64,000 nucleotides of DNA, taken from contig NZ_VUMG01000001.1 in assembly GCF_009696315.1 (NCBI RefSeq), positions 682,001 through 746,000 of the forward strand, read 5' to 3'. The notes below the pieces were generated by a model that was not told the DNA's origin, ran no database searches, and saw nothing but the letters and a program-made list of their open reading frames with translations. A program made the translations under genes and the position numbers. The stretch comes from Cutibacterium porci. GTDB taxonomy: Bacteria; Actinomycetota; Actinomycetes; Propionibacteriales; Propionibacteriaceae. Position 1 is the stretch's first letter. Each line of letters starts with the position of its first letter. This document shows, one piece after another, positions 26,191 to 35,196 of the stretch.

Positions 26191-27147
26191 TCAGCTCGAT
26201 GGCGAACCCGTTCGCCTCTTTGCCGCCTCATACAGCGCAATGGATGCTGCGACTGAAGCGTTGAGGGACTCAACGTCGCTGCTGATCGGTATTGATGCCA
26301 GAACGTCGCATGATTGCCGGGTAAGTCGGGCTAGGCCTTCCCCCTCTGAACCGACAACAATCACCAGAGGACCGTCAAGTCCTGGAGCTGACGCGAAATC
26401 CAACTCGGCTTCGCCAGCAAGTCCGACGATCATCCAGCCAGCCGCGGCGAACTTGCTGAGGGCCTGATTGAGGTTCGTTGCCATCGCTACCGGTATGCGC
26501 GCCGCCGCCCCGGCTGAGGTCTTCCAGGCCGCAGCCGTCATTGATGCCGACCGCCGCGACGGAATGAGGACGCCTTGGGCACCGAAGGCGGCGGCAGACC
26601 GGATGATCGCTCCCAGATTGCGCGGATCTGTGACCTTATCAAGGGCTACTACGAGACCCCCGCGGTAGGTCTGGGGACCAGCGGCGATGAGATCGTCGAC
26701 GGTGGCGTACTGGTACTCGGGTAGCCGCAGGGCCACTCCCTGATGGTTCGACCCGCCGGTAATACGGTCAAGCTCGCCACGAGTGGCCTGCATCAACGCA
26801 ATGCCATGATCGGCGGCAAAGGTGAGAATCTCCCGTAGTCGTGAGTCATGCTCAGCTCCCTCGGCCACGTACGCAGTGCGCACTGGGAGGCCAGCGTGTA
26901 GGGCCTCGAGCACTGGGTTGCGACCGATAACCCACTCTGGGCCGACCCCCTTGGGTTTCGCCGGTCTGCGGGCTGCGGTCCGGGCTAACCTTTCCTGCTT
27001 GGCTTTGTACGCTTTGTGGTAGACGCGATCCTCAGCCTTGGGAGTGGGGCCTCGACCTTTGAGGGCTTTGCGTCCTCGCCCACCGGAGCCAACGGTAGGG
27101 CGCTTGCCCTTGGGGCCCGTGCTCCGGCGCTGGGAATTTCCTGCCAT
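26191..27147 (-). CDS. rlmB: 23S rRNA 2'-O-methyltransferase RlmB (SpoU family)
   Basis: The 318-residue enzyme has a basic N-terminal extension rich in Gly/Lys/Arg, an L30e-like substrate-binding part, and a SPOUT methyltransferase domain. The three SpoU motifs are present: DKVTDPRNLGAIIRSA, VIVVGSEGEGL and SLNASVAASIALYE. It modifies a guanosine in 23S rRNA; RlmB versus TrmH-like specificity is inferred. GAGGAG precedes the ATG, 13 bases after cysS. The cysS-rlmB order is conserved in actinobacteria. Confidence 0.92.
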   Translation of the reverse strand: MAGNSQRRSTGPKGKRPTVGSGGRGRKALKGRGPTPKAEDRVYHKAYKAKQERLARTAARRPAKPKGVGPEWVIGRNPVLEALHAGLPVRTAYVAEGAEHDSRLREILTFAADHGIALMQATRGELDRITGGSNHQGVALRLPEYQYATVDDLIAAGPQTYRGGLVVALDKVTDPRNLGAIIRSAAAFGAQGVLIPSRRSASMTAAAWKTSAGAAARIPVAMATNLNQALSKFAAAGWMIVGLAGEAELDFASAPGLDGPLVIVVGSEGEGLARLTRQSCDVLASIPISSDVESLNASVAASIALYEAAKRRTGSPSS

Positions 27148-27160
27148 GTCAATCTCCTCG

Positions 27161-28591
27161 TCAGCTCAGCGACCAGTGGGCGCCAGCGGGGGTGTCCTCG
27201 ATCGTCAGCCCGAGGCTCGTCAGGGTGTCACGGATGGTGTCAGCTGTAGCCCAATCCTTGCGCGCGCGGGCCTCCGAACGCTGGTCCAACATGGCCTGCA
27301 CCAAACCGTCAACGATTGGCTCTAGACGGGCGTCGCCGCCAGCGGCATCGGCCCACTCGGGGGCCTGCGGGTCGAGTCCGAAGACCGCGAGCATGGCTTT
27401 CACCTGGGCCAGGTGGCGACTCGTGGCTTCGACGTCGCCGGCCGACACTGACTTATTACCGTCGGTGATCTCGCTGAACAGGGCCGCCACCGCCTGCGGG
27501 GTACTTAAGTCATCGTTCATCGCTGTGACGAATGCTTGCGGTAACTCACGCGAAGCCGTCACGTGTTCGCCAACGAGATTGCCAGCGCGGTCCAGGAAAG
27601 AGTCGATGCGCTCGATGGCCTTGGTGGCTTCGTCTAGTGATCCCTTCGTGCTTTCGTCGGAGGGGCTGAACTCGATCATGGACCGATAATGCGGTGCTAG
27701 CAGAAAATACCTTACGGCGCGCGGGCTATAAGCCTTGGTGACCTCAGCCACTTGGGCAGTGTTGCCCAAGGATTTGCTCATCTTCTCCCCGGACATCGTC
27801 ACCCAAGCGTTGTGCATCCAGTAACGGGCGAAGGGTCGTCCCGCCGCTGCTGACTGGGCCAACTCGTTCTCATGATGAGGAAACCGCAAGTCAATGCCGC
27901 CACCATGAATGTCGAAAGCCTCGCCTAGGTATTTCCCTGACATCGCCGAGCATTCGAGGTGCCAGCCTGGTCGACCTCGTCCCCACGGAGACACCCACGA
28001 CGCCGTCTCGGGTTCGCCTTCCTTATGACCCTTCCATAGCGCAAAGTCACGCGGGTCGCGCTTGCCGCGCGGGTCGGAATCTTCGGCTGGGCTCATGTCG
28101 TCGATTCGCATCCCGGACAATTCCCCGTAGCGTGGCCAGGATCGAACATCGAAGTAGACGTCACCGGAGTGATCGGGGGCGGGGTAAGCGTGGCCCTTAT
28201 CAATGAGGGTCTTGATGAGCTCGATCATCTCGGGAATATGGCCGGTAGCCCGCGGCTCGTAGGTCGGCGGGCGGCATCCCAACGCCTTATATGCGGCATG
28301 AAGCTCGTTTTCGTAGTGGTAGGCGTGGGCCCACCACGGGGTGCCTGCGGCAGCGGACTTCGCGAGAATCTTGTCGTCAATATCGGTGACGTTGGCGACG
28401 ACCGTTACCTGGTAGCCAGAGCATTCCAGCCAGCGCCGTAGCACGTCGAAAACCACCTCCTTGCGGATGTGGCCCAGATGCGGACTGGACTGCACTGTCA
28501 TGCCACAGTGGTAGATCGACACCTGGCCCTCGTGAAGAGGTTCGAAGGTCTCAATACCATGGGTAGCAGTGTTGTAGAGCTTGAACGTCAC
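27161..28591 (-). CDS. cysS: Cysteinyl-tRNA synthetase
   Basis: The 476-residue class I synthetase charges tRNA-Cys. The HIGH motif appears as [12 protein letters not shown] with the zinc-binding cysteine in YHCGM just before it. KMSKSLGN and a [16 protein letters not shown] segment are intact. GTG 28591 is the start; the Shine-Dalgarno is weak. It precedes rlmB on the same strand. Length and architecture match free-standing CysS and not the mycothiol ligase MshC. Confidence 0.94.
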   Translation of the reverse strand: MTFKLYNTATHGIETFEPLHEGQVSIYHCGMTVQSSPHLGHIRKEVVFDVLRRWLECSGYQVTVVANVTDIDDKILAKSAAAGTPWWAHAYHYENELHAAYKALGCRPPTYEPRATGHIPEMIELIKTLIDKGHAYPAPDHSGDVYFDVRSWPRYGELSGMRIDDMSPAEDSDPRGKRDPRDFALWKGHKEGEPETASWVSPWGRGRPGWHLECSAMSGKYLGEAFDIHGGGIDLRFPHHENELAQSAAAGRPFARYWMHNAWVTMSGEKMSKSLGNTAQVAEVTKAYSPRAVRYFLLAPHYRSMIEFSPSDESTKGSLDEATKAIERIDSFLDRAGNLVGEHVTASRELPQAFVTAMNDDLSTPQAVAALFSEITDGNKSVSAGDVEATSRHLAQVKAMLAVFGLDPQAPEWADAAGGDARLEPIVDGLVQAMLDQRSEARARKDWATADTIRDTLTSLGLTIEDTPAGAHWSLS

Positions 28592-28638
28592 GCCACTAGG
28601 CTACCGGTGGTTCCCGACACATCGTTTACCATGGCCGT

Positions 28639-28857
28639 ATGGCCGAGATTCGCAAACACAAGCCGTCGTTCAGCCCTATCGCTCGGGCTTTGGAGGCCGC
28701 AATGGGTGAATCCATTAAGCCGGTTGTGCCAGGATCGCGTCCTGACAAGGGTGTTGAGGAGGCTGAGACGAAGTCCGAGTCCACCCCATCGGCTGCCGCA
28801 CCTGCCACCCAATGGGGGTCTTTCACTGTGACGAGGCCGCCGAAACTCTCCGAGTGA
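28639..28857 (+). CDS. Small hypothetical protein, 72 residues
   Basis: A short frame between the divergent cysS and the convergent DUF4032 gene. It reads MAEIRKHKPSFSPIARALEA, followed by a disordered Glu/Ser/Ala/Pro-rich middle and SFTVTRPPKLSE at the end. It has no membrane segment or known motif. Codon choice looks like real coding sequence of this organism, but the ribosome-binding site is poor. It may be a conserved small actinobacterial protein; I cannot name it. Confidence 0.5.
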   Translation: MAEIRKHKPSFSPIARALEAAMGESIKPVVPGSRPDKGVEEAETKSESTPSAAAPATQWGSFTVTRPPKLSE

Positions 28858-28867
28858 GACGGCTGAT

Positions 28868-30265
28868 CTAGCCTTTCATTCGGGCCCGCAAAGCGTCGAT
28901 GTCCAGACGCGATGCGGATTCCACATCGACGTCCTCGGCGTGGGCCTCCCACGGGTCGTAGGGGGCGTCGTCGTCTTCATCTTCAACGTATCCCAGCGAT
29001 GGGTCATAGACGTTAACCAACTCATGGACGGTGCCCGTTTGGCCACCGTCCACAGGGACGACAGACTCAGTACTCATGGCTTCGTCAGGCAGTTTGGCGA
29101 GGATATCCCGGACGTAGCCTTGGGCCGCTTCGACGTGTGGAACTTCCCGCTGCTGGCGCTGGGACTCATACCACCGATAGTCGAGCACCTCGTGGTAAAA
29201 CTGCGCCCGTTCGCGTTTTCGGGAGAGTTCCGGAGGAATTTGTTGCACGACCGGCTCGAAACACTCGGTGAGCCAGCGGTGAGCCGCGACGGCCTCGTCA
29301 ACTCCATGGAGCCCGTTGCGTGCCCGGAAAGTGTCAAGGTCGTTGAGCAGCCGCCGTGCCTGAAATTCTTCGGTGTCTAGGCCAGTGAGACGCAGCAAGC
29401 GTCGCTGGTGGTGCCCGGCGTCGACGACCTTAGGCTGGATGCGTAACCGCTGGCCGTCGGGCGACGTTTGAATGTCCAATTCTGCGACGTCGAAACCAAG
29501 AGCGTTGAGGCGTCGCACCCGTGACTCCACTCGGGAATAGTCGCCGCCATCGAATTCCTCTGCAGCGGTGAGTTCATTCCACAGGTCGTGGTAACGGTTC
29601 TCGATCGTCGTCACTAAGCCCAGCGGCTCCAAGGCGTCATCGAGCATGTCGCCCTCTTCAAGGTCAAGGAACTCCCCATAGAGGTTCGTTCGGGCGATCT
29701 GCAGATCGTGTTCGCGTTGTCCGGTGGTCAGATGATCGTGCAATTCACCGGTTTCAGCGTCGACTAGATAGGCCGCGAAGGCCTCGGCGTCGCGTCGGAA
29801 CAATACGTTCGATAGCGAGATATCACCCCATAAGAAGCCCACTAGATGAAGTCGCACTAGCAGAACGACGAGGGCATCAAGAAGCCGCATGACGGTTCCC
29901 TGACGTACACCGGAATGGAAGAGAGACCGGTACGGCAAAGAAAACCGTAGATGGCGGGTAAGGATAATCGGCTCCAGCGGCTCCCCGTTGGAGGCAACTC
30001 GGTCAGTGATAACGCCGATGGGTTCGACCGACGGGGTATCCAGTCGTGTGAGGTCGTGCAGCAAGCGGTACTCGTGAATCGCTAGCTGCTCGACGACCTC
30101 CTTGGCGGCGTAGACGTCGTCACCGACAGTGATGAAGCGCACTACGTGACGTGAAATGCCCCTGGGCAATGCGACTAGCCGCTCTTGCGGCCACTGTGCT
30201 AGCGGTGTGCTCCACGGCAACGGAAGCAGGCGGGAGTCGGGCTTCGCGCTGAGGAATCGGGTCAC
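28868..30265 (-). CDS. DUF4032 protein with kinase-like N-terminal half
   Basis: The 465-residue protein resembles the DUF4032 family that often carries a lipopolysaccharide/Kdo-kinase-like fold. The N-terminal half has KEVVEQLAIHEYRLLHD and LHLVGFLWGDISLSNVLFRRD, where D-x-S-x-x-N resembles the kinase catalytic loop. The C-terminal DUF4032 part includes HRWLTECFEPV. Substrate is unknown. It is convergent with the small gene at 28639 and is followed by the metB-type gene on the same strand. Confidence 0.8.
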   Translation of the reverse strand: MTRFLSAKPDSRLLPLPWSTPLAQWPQERLVALPRGISRHVVRFITVGDDVYAAKEVVEQLAIHEYRLLHDLTRLDTPSVEPIGVITDRVASNGEPLEPIILTRHLRFSLPYRSLFHSGVRQGTVMRLLDALVVLLVRLHLVGFLWGDISLSNVLFRRDAEAFAAYLVDAETGELHDHLTTGQREHDLQIARTNLYGEFLDLEEGDMLDDALEPLGLVTTIENRYHDLWNELTAAEEFDGGDYSRVESRVRRLNALGFDVAELDIQTSPDGQRLRIQPKVVDAGHHQRRLLRLTGLDTEEFQARRLLNDLDTFRARNGLHGVDEAVAAHRWLTECFEPVVQQIPPELSRKRERAQFYHEVLDYRWYESQRQQREVPHVEAAQGYVRDILAKLPDEAMSTESVVPVDGGQTGTVHELVNVYDPSLGYVEDEDDDAPYDPWEAHAEDVDVESASRLDIDALRARMKG

Positions 30266-30327
30266 GGGGAATAGTCTGCCACCTGTACTCGCCAGAGACG
30301 TGTCCCCGTCAGATCGCGTTCAGGGGG

Positions 30328-31497
30328 TCAGACGGCTGCCGCCCGGTCGAGAGCCTCGAATAGGCACGACGCGAGGTCATCAACGGGATCGATCCCTGGG
30401 CTCATCCGAATCATGGCATCGTTGACTCCTGCGGCGTCGCGAGCCTCCTGACTCATCGCGGCGTGTGTCATCGTCGCCGGATGGCAGACCAACGACTCCA
30501 CTCCGCCCAGCGACTCAGCGAGGATAAAACCCTCCAGCCCGGTCATAAAAGCTTCGACGGCTGCTCGTCCCCCGGCCAGCTCAAAGCTCAGTAGGGATCC
30601 GAAGTCTTTCTGCTGACGGGCGGCCAGGTCGTGGCCGGGATGGTCGGGCAGGCCAGGCCAGTGGACGGCTGTGACGGCCCGGTGACTTTGGAGAATCTCC
30701 ACCATCCGAGCAGCGTTGGCGCAGTGAGCCTGCATTCTCACCGCGAGGGTCCGCAACCCACGTAAGGTGAGCCAGGAGTCGAGTGGGGATGCTGTGAGTC
30801 CCATCATGTTGGCGTGGAAAGCCAATACGTCGACGTCCTGCTGGTTTGCGGCGACCACTGAGCCGCCGATGACGTCGGAATGGCCATTGAGGAACTTGGT
30901 GTCAGAAGCAATAACGAGATCCGCATCGAGGCTCAGTGGTTGCTGCAGTATCGGTGAACAAAAGGTGTTATCAACAGCGACGACGGTGCGTTCCCCGGCA
31001 GAGGAGTGCGCTATTTCAGCCGCTGCCGCGATGTCGGTGATACGCAGTAGGGGGTTTGATGGGGTCTCTATCAGGAGCAGATCGGTAGGAGTTTCCAGGG
31101 CTGCTCGCAGCTCGTCGAGATGAGTTTCGTTGACCCAATCAACGCTGAGACGCCCAGCGCTGGCCCAGGTGTCGAGGATGCGCCAGGTGCCCCCATAGCA
31201 ATCGTGCGGGGCGACGACGTGGCCGCCGATGGGTACGAAGGCTTGCAGCACCAGCATGACTGCCGACATTCCCGATGAGGTGACGACAGCTCCAGCGCCA
31301 CCTTCGAGGGTCGTCAGAGCGTCGGCAAGTAGCGCCCGGGTCGGGTTGCCGCCTCGGCCATAATCGAAGACCGGGCGCTCCCCGAACGTGTCGTAGAAGT
31401 AATTAGAGGAGAGGAAGGCTGGCGGGGTGACGCTGGAGTGGGCATGGTCTGAACACAGCCCGGTCGTCAGTCCCTGCATCGTGGTGGACGTCGGCAT
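30328..31497 (-). CDS. metB: Cystathionine gamma-synthase/lyase-type PLP enzyme
   Basis: The 389-residue PLP enzyme belongs to the Cys/Met metabolism family. The cofactor lysine is in DTKFLNGHSDVIGG. YGRGGNPTRALL replaces the usual YSRxxNPT motif. It would make cystathionine from cysteine and a homoserine ester, or cleave it. GGAGGGACT precedes the ATG at 31497; the longer frame is rejected. The metB name is the likeliest; cystathionine gamma-lyase is the alternative. Confidence 0.85.
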   Translation of the reverse strand: MPTSTTMQGLTTGLCSDHAHSSVTPPAFLSSNYFYDTFGERPVFDYGRGGNPTRALLADALTTLEGGAGAVVTSSGMSAVMLVLQAFVPIGGHVVAPHDCYGGTWRILDTWASAGRLSVDWVNETHLDELRAALETPTDLLLIETPSNPLLRITDIAAAAEIAHSSAGERTVVAVDNTFCSPILQQPLSLDADLVIASDTKFLNGHSDVIGGSVVAANQQDVDVLAFHANMMGLTASPLDSWLTLRGLRTLAVRMQAHCANAARMVEILQSHRAVTAVHWPGLPDHPGHDLAARQQKDFGSLLSFELAGGRAAVEAFMTGLEGFILAESLGGVESLVCHPATMTHAAMSQEARDAAGVNDAMIRMSPGIDPVDDLASCLFEALDRAAAV

Positions 31498-31646
31498 AGT
31501 CCCTCCTGTCATCGGGTGGTTATGAGGGTAGCCGAGATAGAACGCCGGATGTTTTTCGACCAATTTCCGGATTTTCCGTGACGAATGATCTCCTCAGGCA
31601 TCTACCCACATGAAGGTGCCCACACCTGGAATGGAGAGGAGCCGAC

Positions 31647-32174
31647 ATGGCTGACAACAAGACCGCTTCGCCTAAGACCAACACTACGAACTCCACTGCG
31701 GCGAAGGCTGAGAACCTGCCAGAGACGACTACGGAGACTCTGCCCCCTTCCCCGTTGCATACCGATCATGGCTCAACTCTCATCGCTGAGCAGGTAGTAC
31801 AAAAGATCGCTGGCATTGCTTGTCGCGAGGTTCCCGGAGTGCACGCCATGGGCTCCACGGGACGTCGCATGCTCAGCTCCATCACCGATCGCATCCCCGG
31901 ATCGACCACCAATGTGTCAAACGGCGTCCAGGTTGAAAAGGGAGAGCGTCAGTGCGCCATTGATCTGTCGGTGGTTGTTGAATACGGCTATTCAGTCGTT
32001 GAGGTTGCCAACAAGCTCCGTGAGACCATTATTGACGCCGTGGAGTACGGCACTGGCCTTGAGGTCGTTGAGGTGAACGTCCAGGTCACCGATGTCTACA
32101 TCCAGGGCGAAGATAATGACGACGAGCAGCCCGCCAATGCTGTTAACCAGCGTAAGAGCACCGAGCTTTCCTGA
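31647..32174 (+). CDS. Asp23/Gls24 family protein, first of the envelope-stress locus
   Basis: The 175-residue protein has a disordered Thr/Asn/Glu-rich N-terminus (about 1-38). An Asp23/Gls24 domain follows: STLIAEQVVQKIAGIACREVPGVHAM, then VEVANKLRETIIDAVEYGTGLEVVEVNVQVTDVY. In Firmicutes Asp23 is a membrane-associated protein anchored by AmaP, linked to cell-envelope stress. GGAGAGGAG precedes the ATG. It heads a rightward eight-gene set that runs to 35551. Confidence 0.9.
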   Translation: MADNKTASPKTNTTNSTAAKAENLPETTTETLPPSPLHTDHGSTLIAEQVVQKIAGIACREVPGVHAMGSTGRRMLSSITDRIPGSTTNVSNGVQVEKGERQCAIDLSVVVEYGYSVVEVANKLRETIIDAVEYGTGLEVVEVNVQVTDVYIQGEDNDDEQPANAVNQRKSTELS

Positions 32175-32185
32175 AAGGCGGCACT

Positions 32186-32371
32186 ATGAATGCATCGCAA
32201 ATAGGAGCACTCGTTGGATTGTTGTTGGGTGTCATAGCGGTCTGTGTCGGTGTCTGGCAGGCCATCGTCGTCCTCGTGTTGGGACTGCTTGGTCTCATCG
32301 GTGGTCGGATCATTGACGGCCAGCTCGACGTGCACGACATTTTCGGCAAGCCACGTCAACGGAACCGTTGA
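32186..32371 (+). CDS. Small membrane protein (DUF2273-like)
   Basis: The 61-residue protein has two closely spaced membrane helices and a short hydrophilic C-terminus. The first is LVGLLLGVIAVCVGVW, the second AIVVLVLGLLGLIGGRIIDG. Proteins of this type (DUF2273) are regular neighbours of Asp23 genes. AAAGG precedes the ATG. The stop overlaps the next start (TGATG). Confidence 0.85.
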   Translation: MNASQIGALVGLLLGVIAVCVGVWQAIVVLVLGLLGLIGGRIIDGQLDVHDIFGKPRQRNR

Positions 32372-32784
32372 TGTCTGCCGGCACCACACGTGTACGGTCG
32401 GTGCCGTCGCTGGCGGTCCATAACCGTGAGAAGGCCAGTCGTGGCACCCTGACGGTCACGACGGCGGTTGTCGAAAAAGTCGCCGCTCGCGTGGCGGCCC
32501 AAAGTGAGGTCCTTGGGGCTCCCACCTCATCCTTCTTCGGGTCGGGGTCGCGTGCCGACTTCGACCGAGGCCCAAAGGTGAGTGCGGTCCTCACCGGTCG
32601 TACTGCTGATCTTGAAGTGGAAGTTGCCATTGGCTATCCCGCTCCTGTCCAGGCGCAATGCGATGAGCTGCGAGCCAGATTGACTGAGCAGGTGCCGAAA
32701 CTATCTGGCGTGGATATCGGCACGATCGACATCCTGGTGAGCCGGGTCGTCAGAAGGGCCTCGACGACGAAGGAGTTGACCTGA
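32371..32784 (+). CDS. Second Asp23/Gls24-like protein
   Basis: The 137-residue protein has a divergent Asp23-like fold: RGTLTVTTAVVEKVAARVAA near the start and DLEVEVAIGYPAPVQAQCDE towards the middle. The final GVDIGTIDILVSRVVRR segment is the conserved last strand. It lacks a membrane helix. Translation is coupled to the small membrane gene upstream. The role within the locus is presumably structural or scaffold-like. Confidence 0.8.
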   Translation: MSAGTTRVRSVPSLAVHNREKASRGTLTVTTAVVEKVAARVAAQSEVLGAPTSSFFGSGSRADFDRGPKVSAVLTGRTADLEVEVAIGYPAPVQAQCDELRARLTEQVPKLSGVDIGTIDILVSRVVRRASTTKELT

Positions 32785-32785
32785 G

Positions 32786-33340
32786 ATGAGTAAGCAGTAC
32801 ATGTCTCCGCCACTCGTTCGTCGTCCGTCCCGGACGATTCCGATGACGATTCTGGCCGTTGTGTTTGTGGCCGCCGGAGTGATGGCCGTTATCGCTGCTA
32901 TCCAACGGCTTCAGCACGGCTCCTTACCGCAATGGATGGCTTGGGCACGTGGCCGCATGGCCACCGTGACGTGGCTTAGCGACACTGCTCTGACGGTAGC
33001 CATCGTTATTGGCGTCATTGCGTTGCTACTGCTGATCTGGGCCTTTACACCAGGGCGGACATCCGGGGTGTTTCTCAAACCGGGAGCCGATGCCCCTGAC
33101 AATCGGGAGATCGTCATGGATAACTCGGACCTGACAGGTTGGCTGTCTCGATGGCTTAACGACGAGGACGGCGTTGCATCGTCGGGAGTGAAACGTCGTG
33201 GCAACACCCTTAAGGTCACCGTCGAGACTGATGTCAAAGACCCCGAGGTGATGCGCGAGCAGCTCACGGCGAGGATCGCTGATCGCGTTGACTCGCTGGG
33301 GTTAGAGCGGTCTGCGAAGGTGGAAGTGAGGTTGCGATGA
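32786..33340 (+). CDS. DUF6286-like membrane protein
   Basis: The 184-residue protein has two membrane helices (about residues 19-40 and 67-90). A cytoplasmic C-terminal domain follows, with GVKRRGNTLKVTVETDVKDP and a final RIADRVDSLGLERSAKVEVRL strand pair. That domain looks Asp23-like in size and pattern. GGAG precedes the ATG. Its stop overlaps the next start by four bases. It is probably one membrane anchor of the locus. Confidence 0.8.
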   Translation: MSKQYMSPPLVRRPSRTIPMTILAVVFVAAGVMAVIAAIQRLQHGSLPQWMAWARGRMATVTWLSDTALTVAIVIGVIALLLLIWAFTPGRTSGVFLKPGADAPDNREIVMDNSDLTGWLSRWLNDEDGVASSGVKRRGNTLKVTVETDVKDPEVMREQLTARIADRVDSLGLERSAKVEVRLR

Positions 33341-34053
33341 AAGGCCGTGCAAATAGAGCACGACTTGCCGTCATCGGGATTATCGGTCTGGTGGTGGTTG
33401 CATGGTTCATGCTGGTGCGGTTCAACATCGCATCATCGTGGGGATGGTGGCAGCCCGAACCTGACGCTCCTATCGTCGATGTGCCGAAAGCATGGCGAAC
33501 TGACTACGCATCATGGGCTCTGCTCATCGTTGGGGCTCTAGCCGTGGTGATCGGGTTGATCTGGTTGCGGCGTCAGTTTTCGTCGAGCAATCGGGCCCAC
33601 ACCTACGGTATTAGCCATGAGGCGGACCACGGCTCAACCGTGCTATCCACTGATGCTCTAGGAAGGGCTGTCGAGGAGCAGATCGAGGAATTCCCTGGCG
33701 TCAGTAGCGCCAGCGTGAGGTTCTTTGGCGCCCGCGTGGCTCCCGAAATGATGATTCAAATTGACATCGATGACCATGCCGACGTGCGAATGCTCGCTGA
33801 CAGGTTGGAGTCCGACGTGGCTCGCGATGTCGAGATGACTCTGGACGCGACGTTGGTGCGGTTTGGTACAAAATTGCGGACCGGGGCGCACGTAACCGGA
33901 ATGGGCGTGAGCCACGTCGGCGTGACCGAGGTGTCCAATATTGACGATTCGGGAGATAGCCTGCCCGCACATCCGATGCCGAAACTGACATTTCTTCAGG
34001 AAAAGTCCGATCGGGTCAAACCGAGGACTCGTGAAGGGAAAGTACTCGCCTGA
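33337..34053 (+). CDS. amaP: AmaP-like membrane anchor protein
   Basis: The 238-residue protein has two membrane helices (about residues 8-26 and 54-70) around a short extracellular loop. The cytoplasmic part has an Asp23-like module (GRAVEEQIEEFPGVSSASVRF, ADRLESDVARDVEM) and a basic tail. In Staphylococcus AmaP anchors Asp23 at the membrane; this protein has the same plan. It overlaps the upstream gene (ATGA). The AmaP name is by architecture and neighbourhood. Confidence 0.78.
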   Translation: MKGRANRARLAVIGIIGLVVVAWFMLVRFNIASSWGWWQPEPDAPIVDVPKAWRTDYASWALLIVGALAVVIGLIWLRRQFSSSNRAHTYGISHEADHGSTVLSTDALGRAVEEQIEEFPGVSSASVRFFGARVAPEMMIQIDIDDHADVRMLADRLESDVARDVEMTLDATLVRFGTKLRTGAHVTGMGVSHVGVTEVSNIDDSGDSLPAHPMPKLTFLQEKSDRVKPRTREGKVLA

Positions 34054-34111
34054 GGCGCGTTCGCGGTCGAGGATGCCCAAAGGTGTCCTCGACCGCTGCT
34101 AGCGTCGAGTC

Positions 34112-34681
34112 ATGGTCAGCGGAGTCGATGGGCATGGCGACGACGAGGCCGTCGACATTCGCGCTGCTCAGGGCGGAGATGCCAGTGCTTACGCTCGTCT
34201 CGTAGAGTCATGGGGTGGGCGGCTGCTTCGGTTTTGTCGCAGTAATCTTCCGGCCACGATTGATGCCGAAGATATTGTCCAAGACGTTTTGCTCACTGCC
34301 TGGCAGAAGTTGCCGGGGCTCGACGATCGGTCCAGGTTCAGGGCGTGGATGTACACCGTCGCTCGTAACCGGTGCCGGGAGGTTATCCGAAATGCAGGTA
34401 GGCGCGCCACAGACCCAGTGCCTCCCGAAGAGGTCGCTGTCAGGATCGATTCCAGGCAGGATCCGGCAAGGGCCCACACCAGAGACGCTGCAATGATTGC
34501 GTTGCGACAGTGCGTCGCTCGGTTGCCAGATAGCCAGAGGCGTATCTGGGTTATGGCTCAGATAGACGGTCTGGGATATGCCGAGATCGCTGATATTGAA
34601 GAACTACCACAATCGACTGTCCGAGGCCGTCTAGCTCGGGCGAGGACCACCATTGCGAAGGAGATGGAGCCATGGAGGTGA
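34112..34681 (+). CDS. ECF-type RNA polymerase sigma factor
   Basis: The 189-residue protein has sigma region 2 (DAEDIVQDVLLTAWQKLP, RFRAWMYTVARNRCREVIR) and region 4 with a helix-turn-helix (YAEIADIEELPQSTVRGRLARAR). Region 3 is missing, as in extracytoplasmic-function sigma factors. It lies within the Asp23/AmaP cluster, and its stop overlaps the next gene by ten bases. That pairing is typical for a sigma factor and its anti-sigma. It probably controls this locus. Confidence 0.92.
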   Translation: MVSGVDGHGDDEAVDIRAAQGGDASAYARLVESWGGRLLRFCRSNLPATIDAEDIVQDVLLTAWQKLPGLDDRSRFRAWMYTVARNRCREVIRNAGRRATDPVPPEEVAVRIDSRQDPARAHTRDAAMIALRQCVARLPDSQRRIWVMAQIDGLGYAEIADIEELPQSTVRGRLARARTTIAKEMEPWR

Positions 34682-35196
34682 AACTCGCGTGTGGTGCAGA
34701 CATGAACCGTGTCTGGGAGAGGGCGGCGCAGCCTCCCACTGAGCATGAAACCGAGTGCCCAGCGTGCCAGGCCGTGCGCACTGAGGCTCGTCGTGCTGAT
34801 CGTCTGCGTGACGACGCGGTGGCCGAGGACGCGCAGACGAAAGTGGTCGTCAACCCACTAAAGCTGAGGTCGGCGTGGAGGTCCTACAGCGCTGATCTCT
34901 CGCCGCGGCACTGCGTCGTCAATGACGACGGTGGCCAGGTCGATGTCCGCGAGACCGTGTTGGCTGCGATAGTGCGTCATAGCATCGCCGACTGCGAGAA
35001 TGGACGACTCGACCGAGTCCGATTCTCGGTTCCTCACACACCACTGAGGCTCCGTATCGAGTTATCTGTCGCACGAGGTGTGCGAATACCTGAGTGCGCT
35101 GAGAACGTACGCCACCGCATTTCGACGGCGATGATTCGCGAGCTCGGTGCTCGTCCGCAATCTATCGACATCATCGTGGAGAATGTCCATGTCTGA
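34672..35196 (+). CDS. Putative zinc-binding anti-sigma factor with Asp23-like C-terminal domain
   Basis: The 174-residue protein begins with a cysteine-rich segment whose HETECPAC fits the zinc anti-sigma motif HxxxCxxC. An earlier C7 may be the fourth ligand. After a linker (about 40-85) the C-terminal part reads VDVRETVLAAIVRHSIADCE and then ENVRHRISTAMIRELGARPQ with a terminal SIDIIVENVHV strand. That is the helix-strand pattern of the neighbouring Asp23 proteins. There is no membrane helix. Domain boundaries are by eye; the fusion is inferred. Confidence 0.65.
   Translation: MEVKLACGADMNRVWERAAQPPTEHETECPACQAVRTEARRADRLRDDAVAEDAQTKVVVNPLKLRSAWRSYSADLSPRHCVVNDDGGQVDVRETVLAAIVRHSIADCENGRLDRVRFSVPHTPLRLRIELSVARGVRIPECAENVRHRISTAMIRELGARPQSIDIIVENVHV

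Noticed and set aside
31498-31646. SAM riboswitch before the metB-type gene
   Set aside because: No SAM-I or SAM-II core was found; only a good ribosome-binding site is visible.
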